Made by a program: the position numbers and the translations under genes. A stretch of DNA of 64,000 nt from Thermocrinis ruber (GTDB lineage: Bacteria; Aquificota; Aquificia; Aquificales; Aquificaceae). This document shows, piece after piece, positions 35,365 to 44,985 of the stretch (its first letter is position 1; each line of letters starts with the position of its first letter). The notes under the pieces are model-generated. The model saw only the letters and a program-made list of their open reading frames with translations, was not told the DNA's origin and made no database searches. Where the stretch lies: positions 620,001 to 684,000 of the forward strand of contig NZ_CP007028.1 of assembly GCF_000512735.1 (NCBI RefSeq). Direction: 5' to 3'.

Positions 35365-37739
35365 TGATGGAGGACTTTTTCAAATTGCCGGAGGTTCCGT
35401 CGGAGGAGTTTGAACTGCCCGCCATGCCCCTGAGGGACCTGGTGGTCTTTCCCGCCATGGTTGTTCCTCTCTTTGTGGGCAGGGACTTTTCCGTCAGAGC
35501 CATAGAGAGCGCCCTCAAAAGGGACAGGCTAATCCTCTTGGTCTTGCAAAAGGAAAAGAGCGTGGAGGAGCCAGACAAAGAAGGCATTTACTCTATGGGC
35601 GTTATAGCCCACATCATCCGGGCGACACCTTTGGAGGAAGGAAAGCTAAAAATACTCGTGCAGGGCATAAAGAGGGCGCATATAAAGGATTACTACAAAA
35701 AGGAGGACCACTACTGGGCGTTGGTTAAAGCTATAGATGAAAAGGAGATAAACCCAGAGGAACTTAGCAGGGAAGACAGGGCGTACATTTCCGCTGTAAA
35801 GGAGCTTTTGGATAGGGCAGTAGCCCTAGGAAAGCAAGTGATACCGGACCTCTTGATGGTAATAAGGGAGTTGGAGGACCCCGGAAAGCTGGCGGACCTC
35901 GTAGCGTCCATCTCGGACATAAAGTCCCACGAAGCCCAGAAGGTCTTAGAAAGCTTGGATCCTATCGAAAGGCTAAAGCTGGTACATCAGTATCTATCCA
36001 ACGAAGTGGGTATGCTGGAAGTCCAGAGCAGGATCAGAAACACTGCAAGGGAAAGAATAGAGAAGGAGCAGAGGGAGTACTTCCTCAGGCAACAGCTAAA
36101 AGCTATCCAAGAGGAGCTCGGAGAGCTTGATGAGAAAAAGGAAGAAATAGAGAATTACAGAAAGAAGTTAGCCCAGTTGAAGCTTTCAAAAGAGGTGCGG
36201 GAGGAAATAGAAAAGCAGATAAAGAGGCTGGAGAGAATGCATCCAGAATCTGCGGAGGCTGGAGTGATAAGAACTTGGCTTGATTGGGTCTTGGAATTGC
36301 CCTGGAACAAAAAAACCAAAGACAGATACAACTTAGAAAGGGTCCAACAGATCTTGGACAGGGATCACTACAACTTAGAGAAGGTAAAGGAGCGGATCAT
36401 AGAGTATTTGGCGGTTAAGAAGCTTACAAAAGGTAAAAGCACCGCGGTGCAGATCCTCTGCTTTGTGGGTCCTCCGGGCGTGGGCAAAACATCCCTTGGA
36501 AAATCCATAGCGGAAGCCTTGGGTAAAAAGTTTGTGAGAATATCCTTAGGTGGTATAAGGGATGAGGCGGAGATCAGAGGACATAGAAGAACCTACGTGG
36601 GTGCCCTACCGGGTCGGATTATTCAGGCGATAAAGCAAGCGGGCACCAAAAACCCTCTGATCGTTCTGGATGAGGTGGATAAGATATCCATATCCTTCCA
36701 AGGGGACCCTGCCGCAGCGCTGTTGGAGGTATTGGACCCAGAACAAAACAAGACCTTTACAGACCTGTACATAGGCTTGCCCTTTGACCTGTCGGAGGTG
36801 TTCTTTATCTGCACCGCCAACAGGGTGGATACAATTCCAAGACCTCTCCTTGATAGGATGGAGGTGATCTACCTCTCTGGTTATTCGGAGGAAGAGAAGG
36901 TATTTATAGCCAAAAATCACCTGTTGCCCAAGCTTTTGCCCTTGCATGGCTTTAAAGAGGGAGAGGTTATATTCCAAGAAGAAGCCCTTTTGGAGGTTAT
37001 AAGGGGATACACCCGCGAATCTGGAGTTAGAAACCTCCAAAGGCAGTTGGGAACCATCCTAAGAAAGCTTGCCCTCAGAAAGCTAAGGGGCGAAAAGCCA
37101 CCCTTTGAGGTAAAAGCCCAAGATGTTAAAGGGTTCTTGGGAGTGCCCAAGAGATTTACAGATAAGGAAGATACACCAATGGTTGGCTTGGCAATAGGTC
37201 TCGCTTGGACGGAGGTGGGCGGTGAGATCATGCTAATAGAGGCAACTCGGTTCAAAGGCAAGGGCAATCTCATACTTACCGGTTCCCTTGGAGATGTGAT
37301 GAAGGAGTCTGCCCAAGCGGCAATGTCTTACATAAAGTCTAAGGCGGAAGATTACGGAATAAACCCGGAGGAGTTTTCCAACTGGGATGTGCATATACAT
37401 GTGCCGGAGGGAGCTGTGCCCAAAGATGGACCCTCTGCGGGTATTACCATTGCCACAGCCCTACTCTCTCTGTTTACGGATATACCCGTCAGGTCTGACA
37501 TCGCCATGACCGGAGAGGTTACACTGCGCGGAAGGGTTTTGCCGGTGGGTGGGCTAAAGGAGAAGATCCTCGCCGCCAAGAGGGCTGGCATATATGAAGT
37601 GATCCTTCCGGAGAAGAATAAGGATGAGGTTTTGGAAGATTTGCCCGCCTACGTGAGAGACAAAATGACCTTTCACTTTGTCAAAGACCTAGACCAGGTC
37701 TTCGAAAAGGCGCTTGTTTCTAACCCAAGGAAAACTTGA
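35364..37739 (+). CDS. lon: ATP-dependent protease Lon
   Basis: A 791-residue Lon of type A. The N-terminal substrate-binding domain ([19 protein letters not shown]) covers residues up to about 310. The AAA+ module has Walker [12 protein letters not shown] near residue 374 and Walker [10 protein letters not shown]. The protease domain carries the Ser-Lys dyad, Ser in [14 protein letters not shown] and Lys in [14 protein letters not shown]. It degrades misfolded and regulatory proteins. The ATG at 35364 overlaps the ftsY stop as TGATG. Confidence 0.96.
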   Translation: MMEDFFKLPEVPSEEFELPAMPLRDLVVFPAMVVPLFVGRDFSVRAIESALKRDRLILLVLQKEKSVEEPDKEGIYSMGVIAHIIRATPLEEGKLKILVQGIKRAHIKDYYKKEDHYWALVKAIDEKEINPEELSREDRAYISAVKELLDRAVALGKQVIPDLLMVIRELEDPGKLADLVASISDIKSHEAQKVLESLDPIERLKLVHQYLSNEVGMLEVQSRIRNTARERIEKEQREYFLRQQLKAIQEELGELDEKKEEIENYRKKLAQLKLSKEVREEIEKQIKRLERMHPESAEAGVIRTWLDWVLELPWNKKTKDRYNLERVQQILDRDHYNLEKVKERIIEYLAVKKLTKGKSTAVQILCFVGPPGVGKTSLGKSIAEALGKKFVRISLGGIRDEAEIRGHRRTYVGALPGRIIQAIKQAGTKNPLIVLDEVDKISISFQGDPAAALLEVLDPEQNKTFTDLYIGLPFDLSEVFFICTANRVDTIPRPLLDRMEVIYLSGYSEEEKVFIAKNHLLPKLLPLHGFKEGEVIFQEEALLEVIRGYTRESGVRNLQRQLGTILRKLALRKLRGEKPPFEVKAQDVKGFLGVPKRFTDKEDTPMVGLAIGLAWTEVGGEIMLIEATRFKGKGNLILTGSLGDVMKESAQAAMSYIKSKAEDYGINPEEFSNWDVHIHVPEGAVPKDGPSAGITIATALLSLFTDIPVRSDIAMTGEVTLRGRVLPVGGLKEKILAAKRAGIYEVILPEKNKDEVLEDLPAYVRDKMTFHFVKDLDQVFEKALVSNPRKT

Positions 37740-37795
37740 AAGGCTTTTATTTGTGGCTATATTCATTTTTGCATAAGTATGATTGGCGTGCAAAC

Positions 37796-38035
37796 ATGAG
37801 AAAGTTACTTTATAGAACTATTGCTGGGATTTTACTACTGCTTGCTGTTTTGGGCGTCTTTTTGCCACTGCTTCCAACGGTTCCCTTTGTGCTGTTGGCT
37901 GTTTTCTTTTTGGTTAGGTCTTCAAAAAGGGACTTAGTACGCATTAAAAGGGTTCCCTATATTGGTAAAATCCTATATCCTTACATAAAAAGGGTGGCAA
38001 AGTGGAATACACAACAGCCAAGTTCTTCCACCTGA
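37796..38035 (+). CDS. DUF454 (YbaN-like) small membrane protein
   Basis: A 79-residue protein with two membrane segments (LLYRTIAGILLLLAVLGVFLP and VPFVLLAVFFLV) joined by LLPT, and the family end VRSSKRDLVRI, KRVPYIGKI. This is the DUF454 pattern; the function is unknown. The frame is open upstream, but the ATG at 37796 gives the family N-terminus. It overlaps the next gene by 34 nt. Confidence 0.75.
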   Translation: MRKLLYRTIAGILLLLAVLGVFLPLLPTVPFVLLAVFFLVRSSKRDLVRIKRVPYIGKILYPYIKRVAKWNTQQPSSST

Positions 38036-38442
38036 TAGGCGTCTTTTTGTGGGTTGCGTCCTCCTCTTCCTTAGGGCTTTTTATGATCTACGGAAACTTT
38101 AAAGATACCAAGTGCGACAAGCACATTCTCAGAAACTTTTACCGATGGATGACAAACCTTGAGATAGCCGGCTTTGTTCTTGCCCTTGCTATGGGCTTTT
38201 ATATGCTACATTTACTTAAATATCGCTTTGACATAAACTGGTTAAACTACAAACTGCCTATTGTACTGCTCCTCTTTTTGCCCTTGGAGGTCCTAAACTT
38301 CTGGTTTGTGAATGTATACATCCCAAAGAGCCAAGACAAAGAAAAGGCATACAAAAGATACGACCTTTTTAACTACATCGTAGCCCTGCCCTTGCTGGTG
38401 GGTGGTTTAGTGGTGGTCTATTTGGCGGTGGTTAAGCCATGA
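38002..38442 (+). CDS. Four-helix membrane protein, DUF2269/CopD-like
   Basis: A 146-residue protein with four predicted membrane helices. The first contains KFFHLIGVFLWVASS, where a conserved His follows the pattern of DUF2269, CopD or HemJ-like proteins; a second region has YRWMTNLEIAGFVLAL. The His could bind heme. The exact family is not certain. The GTG start at 38002 lies inside the DUF454 gene. The stop overlaps the QueC-like start as ATGA. Confidence 0.55.
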   Translation: MEYTTAKFFHLIGVFLWVASSSSLGLFMIYGNFKDTKCDKHILRNFYRWMTNLEIAGFVLALAMGFYMLHLLKYRFDINWLNYKLPIVLLLFLPLEVLNFWFVNVYIPKSQDKEKAYKRYDLFNYIVALPLLVGGLVVVYLAVVKP

Positions 38443-39059
38443 AAAAAAGTGTTGTTCTTTTTAGTGGAGGAGTGGAAAGCACGTGTGTTCTATACCTTAA
38501 GCTCTTGGAAGGGCAGGTTGTCTATCCGGTTTATGTTAAATGCGGAATGCCCTGGGAAAGGCTTGAGTATGTGAAAGCTACTGAGCTCTGGCAAGAGACA
38601 AAAAGAAAGTTTTCAAAGTTGATGCCTATAAAGGTTCTGCCTCTAAAAACTTACCATAAAAAGTACAAAGCCATAGAGACAGAAGAGGAATTGTTTATCC
38701 CTCTGAGAAACTTAACACTATTAACTGCAGTGGCAGGATACGCCCTGTCAAAGAGGGCAGAAAGCGTTAGCATAGGCAGTTTGGGACTGTATCCCTTTCC
38801 CGATAACAACCTTGCCTACCTTAAAGAGGTGGAAAGGCTGATCACAGAAGGTTCAAAGCAAAGGTTAAAAGTAGAGGTTCCCCTTTTTGGCATGGAAAAG
38901 GGCGAGGTTGTAAAGAGATTTTCAAAGTGGGTTCCACTGCATCGGACCTTTTCCTGCGTCAATCCAGTTTTACGAAATGGGAAGATCCTTCATTGTGGAA
39001 TATGTATAAAGTGCAAAGAGAGAGAAGAAGCCTTCAAAGAAGCCCAAATTCCTTTATGA
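38439..39059 (+). CDS. QueC-like PP-loop ATPase (7-cyano-7-deazaguanine synthase family)
   Basis: A 206-residue PP-loop enzyme. The ATP motif is LFSGGVESTCVLYL near residue 8. FIPLRNLTLLTAVAGYAL and the zinc-binding C-terminus HCGICIKCKEREEAF match QueC, with an additional Cys in FSCVNP. QueC makes preQ0 for queuosine. The N-terminal variation (GGVEST rather than GGxDST) suggests a divergent member; other que genes are not nearby. It overlaps the convergent permease gene by 26 nt. Confidence 0.75.
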   Translation: MKKSVVLFSGGVESTCVLYLKLLEGQVVYPVYVKCGMPWERLEYVKATELWQETKRKFSKLMPIKVLPLKTYHKKYKAIETEEELFIPLRNLTLLTAVAGYALSKRAESVSIGSLGLYPFPDNNLAYLKEVERLITEGSKQRLKVEVPLFGMEKGEVVKRFSKWVPLHRTFSCVNPVLRNGKILHCGICIKCKEREEAFKEAQIPL

Positions 39060-39786
39060 AGAACACAAAGCTAAGCAAAAATCCCCAAGCGACGATCACC
39101 GCTTTGGCGGTTCTCTGATTTAACCTTTTGGCTACCACCGCCCCCAAGTATCCACCCAGCATAAAGGCTGGCATCATAACAAGCACAAAATTAAAGGCAA
39201 CCTTACCACTAAACAAAAAGATAAGGGCACCCAAAAGGTTTATCACAAAACCCAAAAAATTCTTGAGGGCTATGGTCAGTTGCATGTTTGAAACACCAGA
39301 AAGCACTATAGAGGATGCCATCATTATGCCTATACCCGCCCCAAAGTAGCTCCCATAGATGGCTGTGAGAAACTGAAGCAAGATAGGAAGAAACTTTGAG
39401 GAGTTGCCAAGCCTTGTTATGAACTTGAGAATAAACTCACTGAAGGCAAGCAGAAGGGTGGCAAAACCTATCAAAAAGGGAACAGCCTTTTTAAAGGTCT
39501 CGGACGGAGTGTGTATGAGCAAAAAGGCACCAAGCAGGGCACCAAGCAAGGATGGAGGCAAAAAGGTTTTAAGAGTAGAGAAGTTTTCCCTCAGAGTCTT
39601 TCTGTAGCTCAGGGCACTGGTAAACGGTCCAAGCCATAGGGCTACGGTGTTTGTTATGTTGGCAGAGAGCGGGTCTAAGCCTGCAAAGACCAAAGCGGGA
39701 AAGGTTATAAGGGTTCCACCGCCAGCTATGGCGTTTATAAAACCAGCTACGATGGAGGCAAGGATTGGTATTAGGTAGGTTTCCAT
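39034..39786 (-). CDS. TSUP-family (TauE/SafE) membrane permease
   Basis: A 250-residue protein with about eight membrane helices and the TSUP signature (FINAIAGGGTLITFPAL near residue 16, then GAGIGIMMA and GYLGAVVAKRLN). The family exports sulfite, sulfoacetate or similar anions, or imports organosulfur compounds; the substrate is unknown here. The ATG is at 39786; tRNA-Cys lies just upstream on the same strand. Confidence 0.85.
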   Translation of the reverse strand: METYLIPILASIVAGFINAIAGGGTLITFPALVFAGLDPLSANITNTVALWLGPFTSALSYRKTLRENFSTLKTFLPPSLLGALLGAFLLIHTPSETFKKAVPFLIGFATLLLAFSEFILKFITRLGNSSKFLPILLQFLTAIYGSYFGAGIGIMMASSIVLSGVSNMQLTIALKNFLGFVINLLGALIFLFSGKVAFNFVLVMMPAFMLGGYLGAVVAKRLNQRTAKAVIVAWGFLLSFVFFIKEFGLL

Positions 39787-39805
39787 TGTTGGTGGATTTT
39801 TCTTA

Positions 39806-39877
39806 AGGCAACGGGCGGATTCGAACCGCCGTAGAAGGGATTTGCAGTCCCTCGCCTAGCCACTCGGCCACGTTGCC
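39806..39877 (-). tRNA. tRNA-Cys (GCA)
   Basis: The acceptor stem GGCAACG pairs fully with CGTTGCC, the D arm is GCCGAGTGGCTAGGC, the anticodon stem AGGGA/TCCCT encloses CTGCAAA (anticodon GCA), and the T arm is GCGGTTCGAATCCGC. The discriminator is T (U), as expected for tRNA-Cys. No CCA is encoded. Confidence 0.96.
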
Positions 39878-39881
39878 TAAG

Positions 39882-39953
39882 AGCGGGCGACGGGACTCGA
39901 ACCCGCGACCTGCTGCATGGCAAGCAGCCGCTCCACCTCTGAGCTACGCCCGC
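39882..39953 (-). tRNA. tRNA-Gly (GCC)
   Basis: The acceptor stem GCGGGCG pairs with CGCCCGC, the D arm is GCTCAGAGGTGGAGC, the anticodon stem GCTGC/GCAGC encloses TTGCCAT (anticodon GCC), and the T arm is GCGGGTTCGAGTCCCGT. It lies 4 nt upstream of tRNA-Cys, so the two are transcribed together. No CCA is encoded. Confidence 0.96.
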
Positions 39954-39979
39954 TATAGAATATAGAATATATTATAACA

Positions 39980-40831
39980 CTACTCTATGTTTGCCACCTG
40001 CTGTTTTAACCGGTCAACCTCTGTTTTTATCTCCACCACCCATTGGGAAAGCTCGGGCATTTTGTTTCCTAAGGTGTTTATCTCCCTGTGCATCTCTTGG
40101 AGCAAAAACTCCAGCTTCCTTCCTACCTCTCCCTGTGCGTCCAACAGTCCTTCAAACCTCTCAAGATGAACCTTAAAACGTGTTACTTCCTCCTCTATGT
40201 CCATCTTTGAAAGGATAAGACTGATCTCATTGAGAACGGTGGGATTTCCCTCCGGGAGGTTTAACTCCTTTGCCTTCTCCAAAACCCTTTTCTTTGTCCT
40301 TTCTAGAATGCTATCCTTGTTTTCAAGAATATTTCTTAGGTGCTCCCTTATAATCCTCAGCCTAGAAAGAAGGTCCTCCTTTAGTTTTGCCCCTTCTTCT
40401 TCCCTGCTCTTTACAACTTCCTTTAGTGCGTCGGTCAATGCCTGAATAATGAGTGCTTTGGTCTCTTCTTCTAGCTCCTCCTCTGCTATCTCCACATACC
40501 TTAAAGAGGCGTAAAAAGCCATATCATCGGAGAGATTGAACCCAGAACGCTGGGCTAAATCTTTAAAAAACTGGAAAGTGCTAACCAGGGCGTCAGGATT
40601 TACCACGTTTCCCTTTGGCTTTTTTGCTTCTACCTGCACGAGGACGCTAACGGTTCCCCTTTGCAGATACTCCCTTATCTTATTCCTTACCTCAAACTCA
40701 AACTCATAAAGGTTTATGTTGGACCTTATTGAGACGTCAAGTCCCTTCCCGTTTAAGGTCTTTATAAAAACTGTTACCTTTCTCTCTTCATCCTCCGCGG
40801 TAGCCCTTCCGAGCCCTGTCATACTGCGCAT
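39980..40831 (-). CDS. YicC-family endoribonuclease
   Basis: A 283-residue YicC/YloC protein. It starts MRSMTGLGRA, has the motif TLNGKGLDVSIRSN near residue 28, and ends with the conserved LEFLLQEMHREINTLGNK and VVEIKTEVDRLKQQVANIE. Family members are endoribonucleases or RNA decay adaptors. The frame continues upstream, but the ATG at 40831 gives the family start and directly follows the preceding gene's stop. The two tRNA genes follow it on the same strand. Confidence 0.88.
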   Translation of the reverse strand: MRSMTGLGRATAEDEERKVTVFIKTLNGKGLDVSIRSNINLYEFEFEVRNKIREYLQRGTVSVLVQVEAKKPKGNVVNPDALVSTFQFFKDLAQRSGFNLSDDMAFYASLRYVEIAEEELEEETKALIIQALTDALKEVVKSREEEGAKLKEDLLSRLRIIREHLRNILENKDSILERTKKRVLEKAKELNLPEGNPTVLNEISLILSKMDIEEEVTRFKVHLERFEGLLDAQGEVGRKLEFLLQEMHREINTLGNKMPELSQWVVEIKTEVDRLKQQVANIE

Positions 40832-40832
40832 G

Positions 40833-41141
40833 TTAGCCACCGCCGTATTCGGAGCTTTCCGACTCAGCCACAAACTCTTCTATCATATCGGTTATAAGTT
40901 TTATAAGCTCGTTCGTGTCCTTTTCCAGGTAGTAGTCAAAGAGCTCTATCTTCCTCTCCTTGGTTATGTTTTCTGAAACCTCAAACCGCACCAGGAGATA
41001 AGGAATTTCCTTATGTAGCTTAAACTGAGGATCCTCTGGAAGCACAAGCTCAACATCCACATCCGCACCAAAGGGTCTTTCCCTTTCAATAAGCTCCCTC
41101 AAAGCCAAGAGCTTTTCTTTATATTTCTTCCAGTCATACAT
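40833..41141 (-). CDS. Hypothetical protein between ndk and yicC
   Basis: A 102-residue protein I do not recognise. It is mostly charged and helical (MYDWKKYKEKLLALRELIER, DTNELIKLITDMIEEFV) around a middle beta-like part (VELVLPEDPQFKL) and ends in SESSEYGGG. There is no signal peptide or membrane segment. The ATG at 41141 overlaps the ndk stop as TGATG, so it is co-translated with ndk and followed after 1 nt by yicC. Confidence 0.65.
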   Translation of the reverse strand: MYDWKKYKEKLLALRELIERERPFGADVDVELVLPEDPQFKLHKEIPYLLVRFEVSENITKERKIELFDYYLEKDTNELIKLITDMIEEFVAESESSEYGGG

Positions 41142-41572
41142 CACTCTACCATCTCCAACCTTGAGAATATAAAGGGAATCTCATACTGGGCGGATTCTAC
41201 TGAATCTGAGGCGTGCACCGCATTTTTACCCTTATCGGTTCCAAACAGTGCCCTTATGGAGTTTGGAGCAACCCTCCTTGCTTCCTCGCTGTCGGTGGGA
41301 CCTATGATCTCCCTTACCCTCCTTATGGCATCCTCTCCTTCTAAAACCATGGCGACCACAGGTCCCGAGGTCATAAACTCCACAAGCTCCCTATAAAAGG
41401 GTCTGTCTTTGTGCACTATGTAAAAGCCCTTCGCCTGCTCTGTGGTGAACCTGAAAAGCTTGAGGGCAACAATCCTAAAGCCTTCTGATAGGAACCTGTC
41501 TATTATTTTACCGGTTGCTCCCTTTTCAAAGGCATCGGGTTTAACAATTACCAAGGTTCTCTCCACCGCCAT
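41141..41572 (-). CDS. ndk: Nucleoside diphosphate kinase
   Basis: A 143-residue Ndk of normal length. ERTLVIVKPDAFEKG starts the protein. The phospho-accepting histidine lies in the C-terminal segment GKNAVHASDSVESAQYEI near residue 117, the family's NxxHGSDS site with Ala in place of Gly. It balances nucleotide triphosphate pools. A good AGGAGG site precedes the ATG at 41572. It lies 10 nt downstream of atpH. Confidence 0.94.
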   Translation of the reverse strand: MAVERTLVIVKPDAFEKGATGKIIDRFLSEGFRIVALKLFRFTTEQAKGFYIVHKDRPFYRELVEFMTSGPVVAMVLEGEDAIRRVREIIGPTDSEEARRVAPNSIRALFGTDKGKNAVHASDSVESAQYEIPFIFSRLEMVE

Positions 41573-41582
41573 CTGGAACCTC

Positions 41583-42107
41583 CTATGTTAATTTTTCTAA
41601 AGCCCTCTTTACTGAAGCATCCAAAACAAAACCGCTTGTCTTCACCACAAAGCCCCCTATGAGGGATGGATCCTCTTGTACCTCAAACTCTAATTCCCTG
41701 TTGAGGATCTGTTGAACCTTTGACTTTATGGACTCTAAGGTATTCTCATCAAGCTTTTTGGCAACGAGTATGAAAGCCTTGGAAAGCCTTAGGAGCTTTT
41801 CCACTTCGTGATCATAGAGCCTTTTAATTTCTCCCAGCATAGGCATTGCGTTGAGCTCCACCAGGTAATTTATAAACTCCCTTACTTCCGAGGGCAGGGA
41901 AAATTTTGAAGAAAGACTTACTAAATACTCCACCTTTTTTTCGTTGGGAACTTGTGGGTTCAGTATAAAGTCCCTGAAGAGCCTCTCTTTCCGGTATAGG
42001 CTATAAACAAAGCCGAGAAACTCGCTGACTTGAATCAAAACAGACCTTTCTTTAGGAAGTTTGCTCAGCAGGGATTTAGCCAGCTTTTTTGAAAGCTCCT
42101 TGTTCAT
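41583..42107 (-). CDS. atpH: F1F0 ATP synthase subunit delta
   Basis: A 174-residue delta (OSCP) subunit. The helical N-terminal domain (AKSLLSKLPKERSVLIQ) is followed by the C-terminal signature DPSLIGGFVVKTSGFVLDASVKRALEKL. It links the F1 head to the b/b' stator stalk. Its ATG overlaps the atpF stop by 4 nt. Downstream lies ndk. Confidence 0.88.
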   Translation of the reverse strand: MNKELSKKLAKSLLSKLPKERSVLIQVSEFLGFVYSLYRKERLFRDFILNPQVPNEKKVEYLVSLSSKFSLPSEVREFINYLVELNAMPMLGEIKRLYDHEVEKLLRLSKAFILVAKKLDENTLESIKSKVQQILNRELEFEVQEDPSLIGGFVVKTSGFVLDASVKRALEKLT

Positions 42108-42598
42108 TTTTGTACCTCCAGTTTCCTGAGCATTTTCTCTGCGTATTTTTTCTGGATGTCTGGGTTTTCAAAGTCTTGAAATAGCCTTTGGAGGGCAAGC
42201 TCCTTTGCCTGCCTCATTCCAAACCGCAGGAGTTCTTCCTTTGCTTTCTTGGTCTCCAACTCAATGGTCTCTTTTGCCTTTTCCTTTATCCTGCTTGCAA
42301 TCTCTTCTACCTTTTTGAGCTCCTCTTCCTTCATCTGCTGGGCGGTTTGCTTGGCGAGTTCTATCTGCTCACGGTGGCGTCTTTTGGCATCCTCATACTC
42401 TGCCTTTGCCCTTTCTAAGGTCTCCTTTGCCTCCTTCAGTTCCCTCTCGGAGCTTTCCAGACCTTCCGTTAGTTTGGAGAAAAAGCCTTCAAAGGCTTGG
42501 CTTATGTGCTTTCTACCAAAGTAATAGACTATCGCCAAAAAGAGCAGTATGTTGAGCCCCTTCCAAACTAGCTCTATGGTGTGGTGCCCTTCTGCCAT
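42104..42598 (-). CDS. atpF: F1F0 ATP synthase subunit b
   Basis: A 164-residue stator subunit with one N-terminal membrane helix (LVWKGLNILLFLAIVYYFG) followed by a long charged coiled coil (SSERELKEAKETLERAKAEY). It overlaps atpH by 4 nt and the b' gene by 1 nt. Two different b-type genes in tandem imply a heterodimeric stalk. Confidence 0.88.
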   Translation of the reverse strand: MAEGHHTIELVWKGLNILLFLAIVYYFGRKHISQAFEGFFSKLTEGLESSERELKEAKETLERAKAEYEDAKRRHREQIELAKQTAQQMKEEELKKVEEIASRIKEKAKETIELETKKAKEELLRFGMRQAKELALQRLFQDFENPDIQKKYAEKMLRKLEVQK

Positions 42599-43038
42599 TA
42601 CGCCGCCTCCTCTTCTATTTTTCTCACGATTTCTTCCGCAATGTCCTTTACCCTTTCTTGAAGTTTTTGTTTTTCTTCTTCAAGTTTTTTCCTTATTTCC
42701 TCCACTGCCCTTTCTGTCTCCTCCTGGGCTTCCTTTTCCACCTGTGCAATTCTTTCCGCCTTGATCTTTTCCACTTCCCTCTTGGCAGAGTTTAATATCT
42801 CTTTGGAGGTCAAGCTTGCCTTTTCCAACTCCTCCTTTGCCAGCTCTAAGAACTTACTGGCTTCCTCTTGGAGTTTCTTTGCCTCTTCGTAGTTCTTTGC
42901 GGTAATACTCTCCCTCTCCTCTATTACCGCACTGTAGGGCTTTACAAGGATCTGCCCTATTATGAACAGGAAGATTAGAAAAAGGAAAGCTTGCACGAAC
43001 AATGTTACGTTCGGATAAAGGGCTTGCTGTATTTCCAT
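42598..43038 (-). CDS. F1F0 ATP synthase subunit b'
   Basis: A 146-residue b-type subunit. The N-terminal membrane segment LFVQAFLFLIFLFIIGQILVKP ends in VKPYSAVIEERESI, the b' pattern, and a charged coiled coil follows (EAKKLQEEASKFLELAKEE). It is the first gene of b'-b-delta-ndk. A GGAGG site precedes the ATG at 43038. Confidence 0.87.
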   Translation of the reverse strand: MEIQQALYPNVTLFVQAFLFLIFLFIIGQILVKPYSAVIEERESITAKNYEEAKKLQEEASKFLELAKEELEKASLTSKEILNSAKREVEKIKAERIAQVEKEAQEETERAVEEIRKKLEEEKQKLQERVKDIAEEIVRKIEEEAA

Positions 43039-43060
43039 CTTAGCCTCCTGAAGAGGTATT

Positions 43061-43507
43061 TTAACACATACCTTCTTCTATCTCTTGTATGAGTTCCAGC
43101 CTCTTTTGATGCCTTCCGCCCTCAAACTCCTCACTGAGCCAAGCGGACACTATGGAAAGGGCTAACTCTTCTCCCAATACTCGGTCTCCAAGGCAGAGTA
43201 CGTTAGCGTTGTTGTGCCTTCTGCTCATGCGTGCCATGTATTCGTTCAGACACAACGCTGCCCGAATACCCTTAAACTTGTTGGCAACTATACACATTCC
43301 TATACCGCTTCCGCAGATGAGGATGCCAAAATCCGCCTCCTTTCTTTGGATTGCCCTTGCCACCTCTTTGGCAAAGATGGGATAATGGGTTGATTCAGTG
43401 GAATTAGTTCCAAAGTCTAAAACCTCATAGCCCTTGGATAGCAAAAACTCTTTTATTTTTTCCTTTAGTCTGAAGCCCGCGTGGTCTGAACCTATGGCTA
43501 TTTTCAT
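43061..43507 (-). CDS. rpiB: Ribose-5-phosphate isomerase B
   Basis: A 148-residue RpiB. The N-terminal [17 protein letters not shown], the catalytic Cys segment [17 protein letters not shown] near residue 70, and [15 protein letters not shown] with the catalytic region are complete. It interconverts ribose-5-phosphate and ribulose-5-phosphate. The start overlaps the gatB stop as ATGA. Confidence 0.93.
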   Translation of the reverse strand: MKIAIGSDHAGFRLKEKIKEFLLSKGYEVLDFGTNSTESTHYPIFAKEVARAIQRKEADFGILICGSGIGMCIVANKFKGIRAALCLNEYMARMSRRHNNANVLCLGDRVLGEELALSIVSAWLSEEFEGGRHQKRLELIQEIEEGMC

Positions 43508-44919
43508 TGAGACAGCACCTCGTTGAGGATTTTATTTACCAGTTGAGGGTTTGCCTTTCCTTTTGTAGCCTTCATCACCTGTCCTACAAAAAAGCCTATA
43601 AGCTTTGTTTCTCCTGCTTTGAGCCTTTCGTACTCCTTTGGATGGGCGTTTAAGACCTCTTGTACTATTGCCCTAAGAGAACTTTCATCGGTTATTTGCT
43701 TGAGACCCTTCTTTTCCACGATCGTATCTGGGTCCTCTCCAGTTTCAAACATCTGGGCAAGCACTTCTTTGGCAAGCTTGGAAGAGAGCACACCCTCCTT
43801 TATGAGTTTTATTAATTTGGAAAACTTTTCTGGGTCTACGGGCGAGTCCTCAAGGTTCAGCCCACGGTCTCTTAGTTGTCCCAAAAAGTCGTTCAAGAGC
43901 CAGTTGGATGTTAGCTTTGGGTCTTCAGGGTAAAAGCTGAGGGCTTTCTCAAAGAAGTCTCCAAGCTCTTTTAAGTCCGTTAGAACGTTTGCCTCATAGG
44001 AAGAAAGGGCATAGTCCCTCATAAACCTTTCATACCTTTGTTTGGGAAGTTCGGGCATGGTTGCCCTGATCTCTTCTATCCACTCCTCCTTTATTACCAA
44101 GGGTAGTAGGTCCGGGTCCGGGAAGTATCTGTAGTCCTCCGCCTCTTCTTTGGTTCTCATGGAATAGGTGAGCCCGGTGGATGGGTCAAAGGTGCGGGTT
44201 TCCTGCACTATTTTTCCACCAGTAGAGAGAATTTTTACCTGCCTTTCTATCTCACTCTCTATTGCCTTTTGAACAAACCTAAAGGAATTGACGTTCTTTA
44301 TTTCTACCTTTGTGCCAAGCTGATTTGTGCCTTTAGGTCTTAGGGAAAGGTTTATGTCGCACCTTAGCTGTCCCTTTTCCATATCTGCCTTAGAGACGCC
44401 CGCATACCGGAGTATGTTCCTGAGAGCCTCCAAAAATTCCCTTGCAAGCTCTGGAGAGTCTATGTCTGGCTCAGTAACGATCTCTATAAGTGGTGTGCCA
44501 GCCCTGTTTAGGTCTATGTAAGTTTTGTTGCCCTCGTGAATGCTTTTGCCCGCATCCTCTTCTAGGTGCAGTCTCCTTATGCGAATTTTCCTACCGTTGA
44601 CCTCCACCCATCCATCTGTAGCCAAGGGCTGTTCATACTGGGATATTTGATATCCCTTTGGCAGGTCCGGATAAAAGTAGTTCTTCCGGGCAAAAACAGA
44701 AAAGGTATGCACCTTGCAATTGAGGGCTAAAGCTGCCCTTATGGCGTACTCAACAGCCCTTTTATTGACCACGGGAAGACTACCTGGCAGACCGAGGCAT
44801 ACAGGACACACAAGGCTGTTGGGCTCTGCCCCAAACTCCACAGGGCACGAGCAGAACATTTTGGTTTTTGTGTCCAATTGTACGTGGATCTCAAGCCCTA
44901 TAACCGGTTCAAATTCCAT
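43504..44919 (-). CDS. gatB: Aspartyl/glutamyl-tRNA amidotransferase subunit B
   Basis: A 471-residue GatB. The N-terminal [20 protein letters not shown] with the zinc cysteines CSCPVEF and [15 protein letters not shown], the [10 protein letters not shown] segment, [17 protein letters not shown], and the C-terminal YqeY-like tail ([17 protein letters not shown]) are all present. It makes Gln-tRNA and Asn-tRNA by transamidation with GatA and GatC, which are not in this window. Confidence 0.96.
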   Translation of the reverse strand: MEFEPVIGLEIHVQLDTKTKMFCSCPVEFGAEPNSLVCPVCLGLPGSLPVVNKRAVEYAIRAALALNCKVHTFSVFARKNYFYPDLPKGYQISQYEQPLATDGWVEVNGRKIRIRRLHLEEDAGKSIHEGNKTYIDLNRAGTPLIEIVTEPDIDSPELAREFLEALRNILRYAGVSKADMEKGQLRCDINLSLRPKGTNQLGTKVEIKNVNSFRFVQKAIESEIERQVKILSTGGKIVQETRTFDPSTGLTYSMRTKEEAEDYRYFPDPDLLPLVIKEEWIEEIRATMPELPKQRYERFMRDYALSSYEANVLTDLKELGDFFEKALSFYPEDPKLTSNWLLNDFLGQLRDRGLNLEDSPVDPEKFSKLIKLIKEGVLSSKLAKEVLAQMFETGEDPDTIVEKKGLKQITDESSLRAIVQEVLNAHPKEYERLKAGETKLIGFFVGQVMKATKGKANPQLVNKILNEVLSQ

Positions 44920-44985
44920 GATTTTTTATTTTAACGAATGGCTCAGAAGGAGCCCTAGTGGATGTTCAGCATAACCGGACAATAC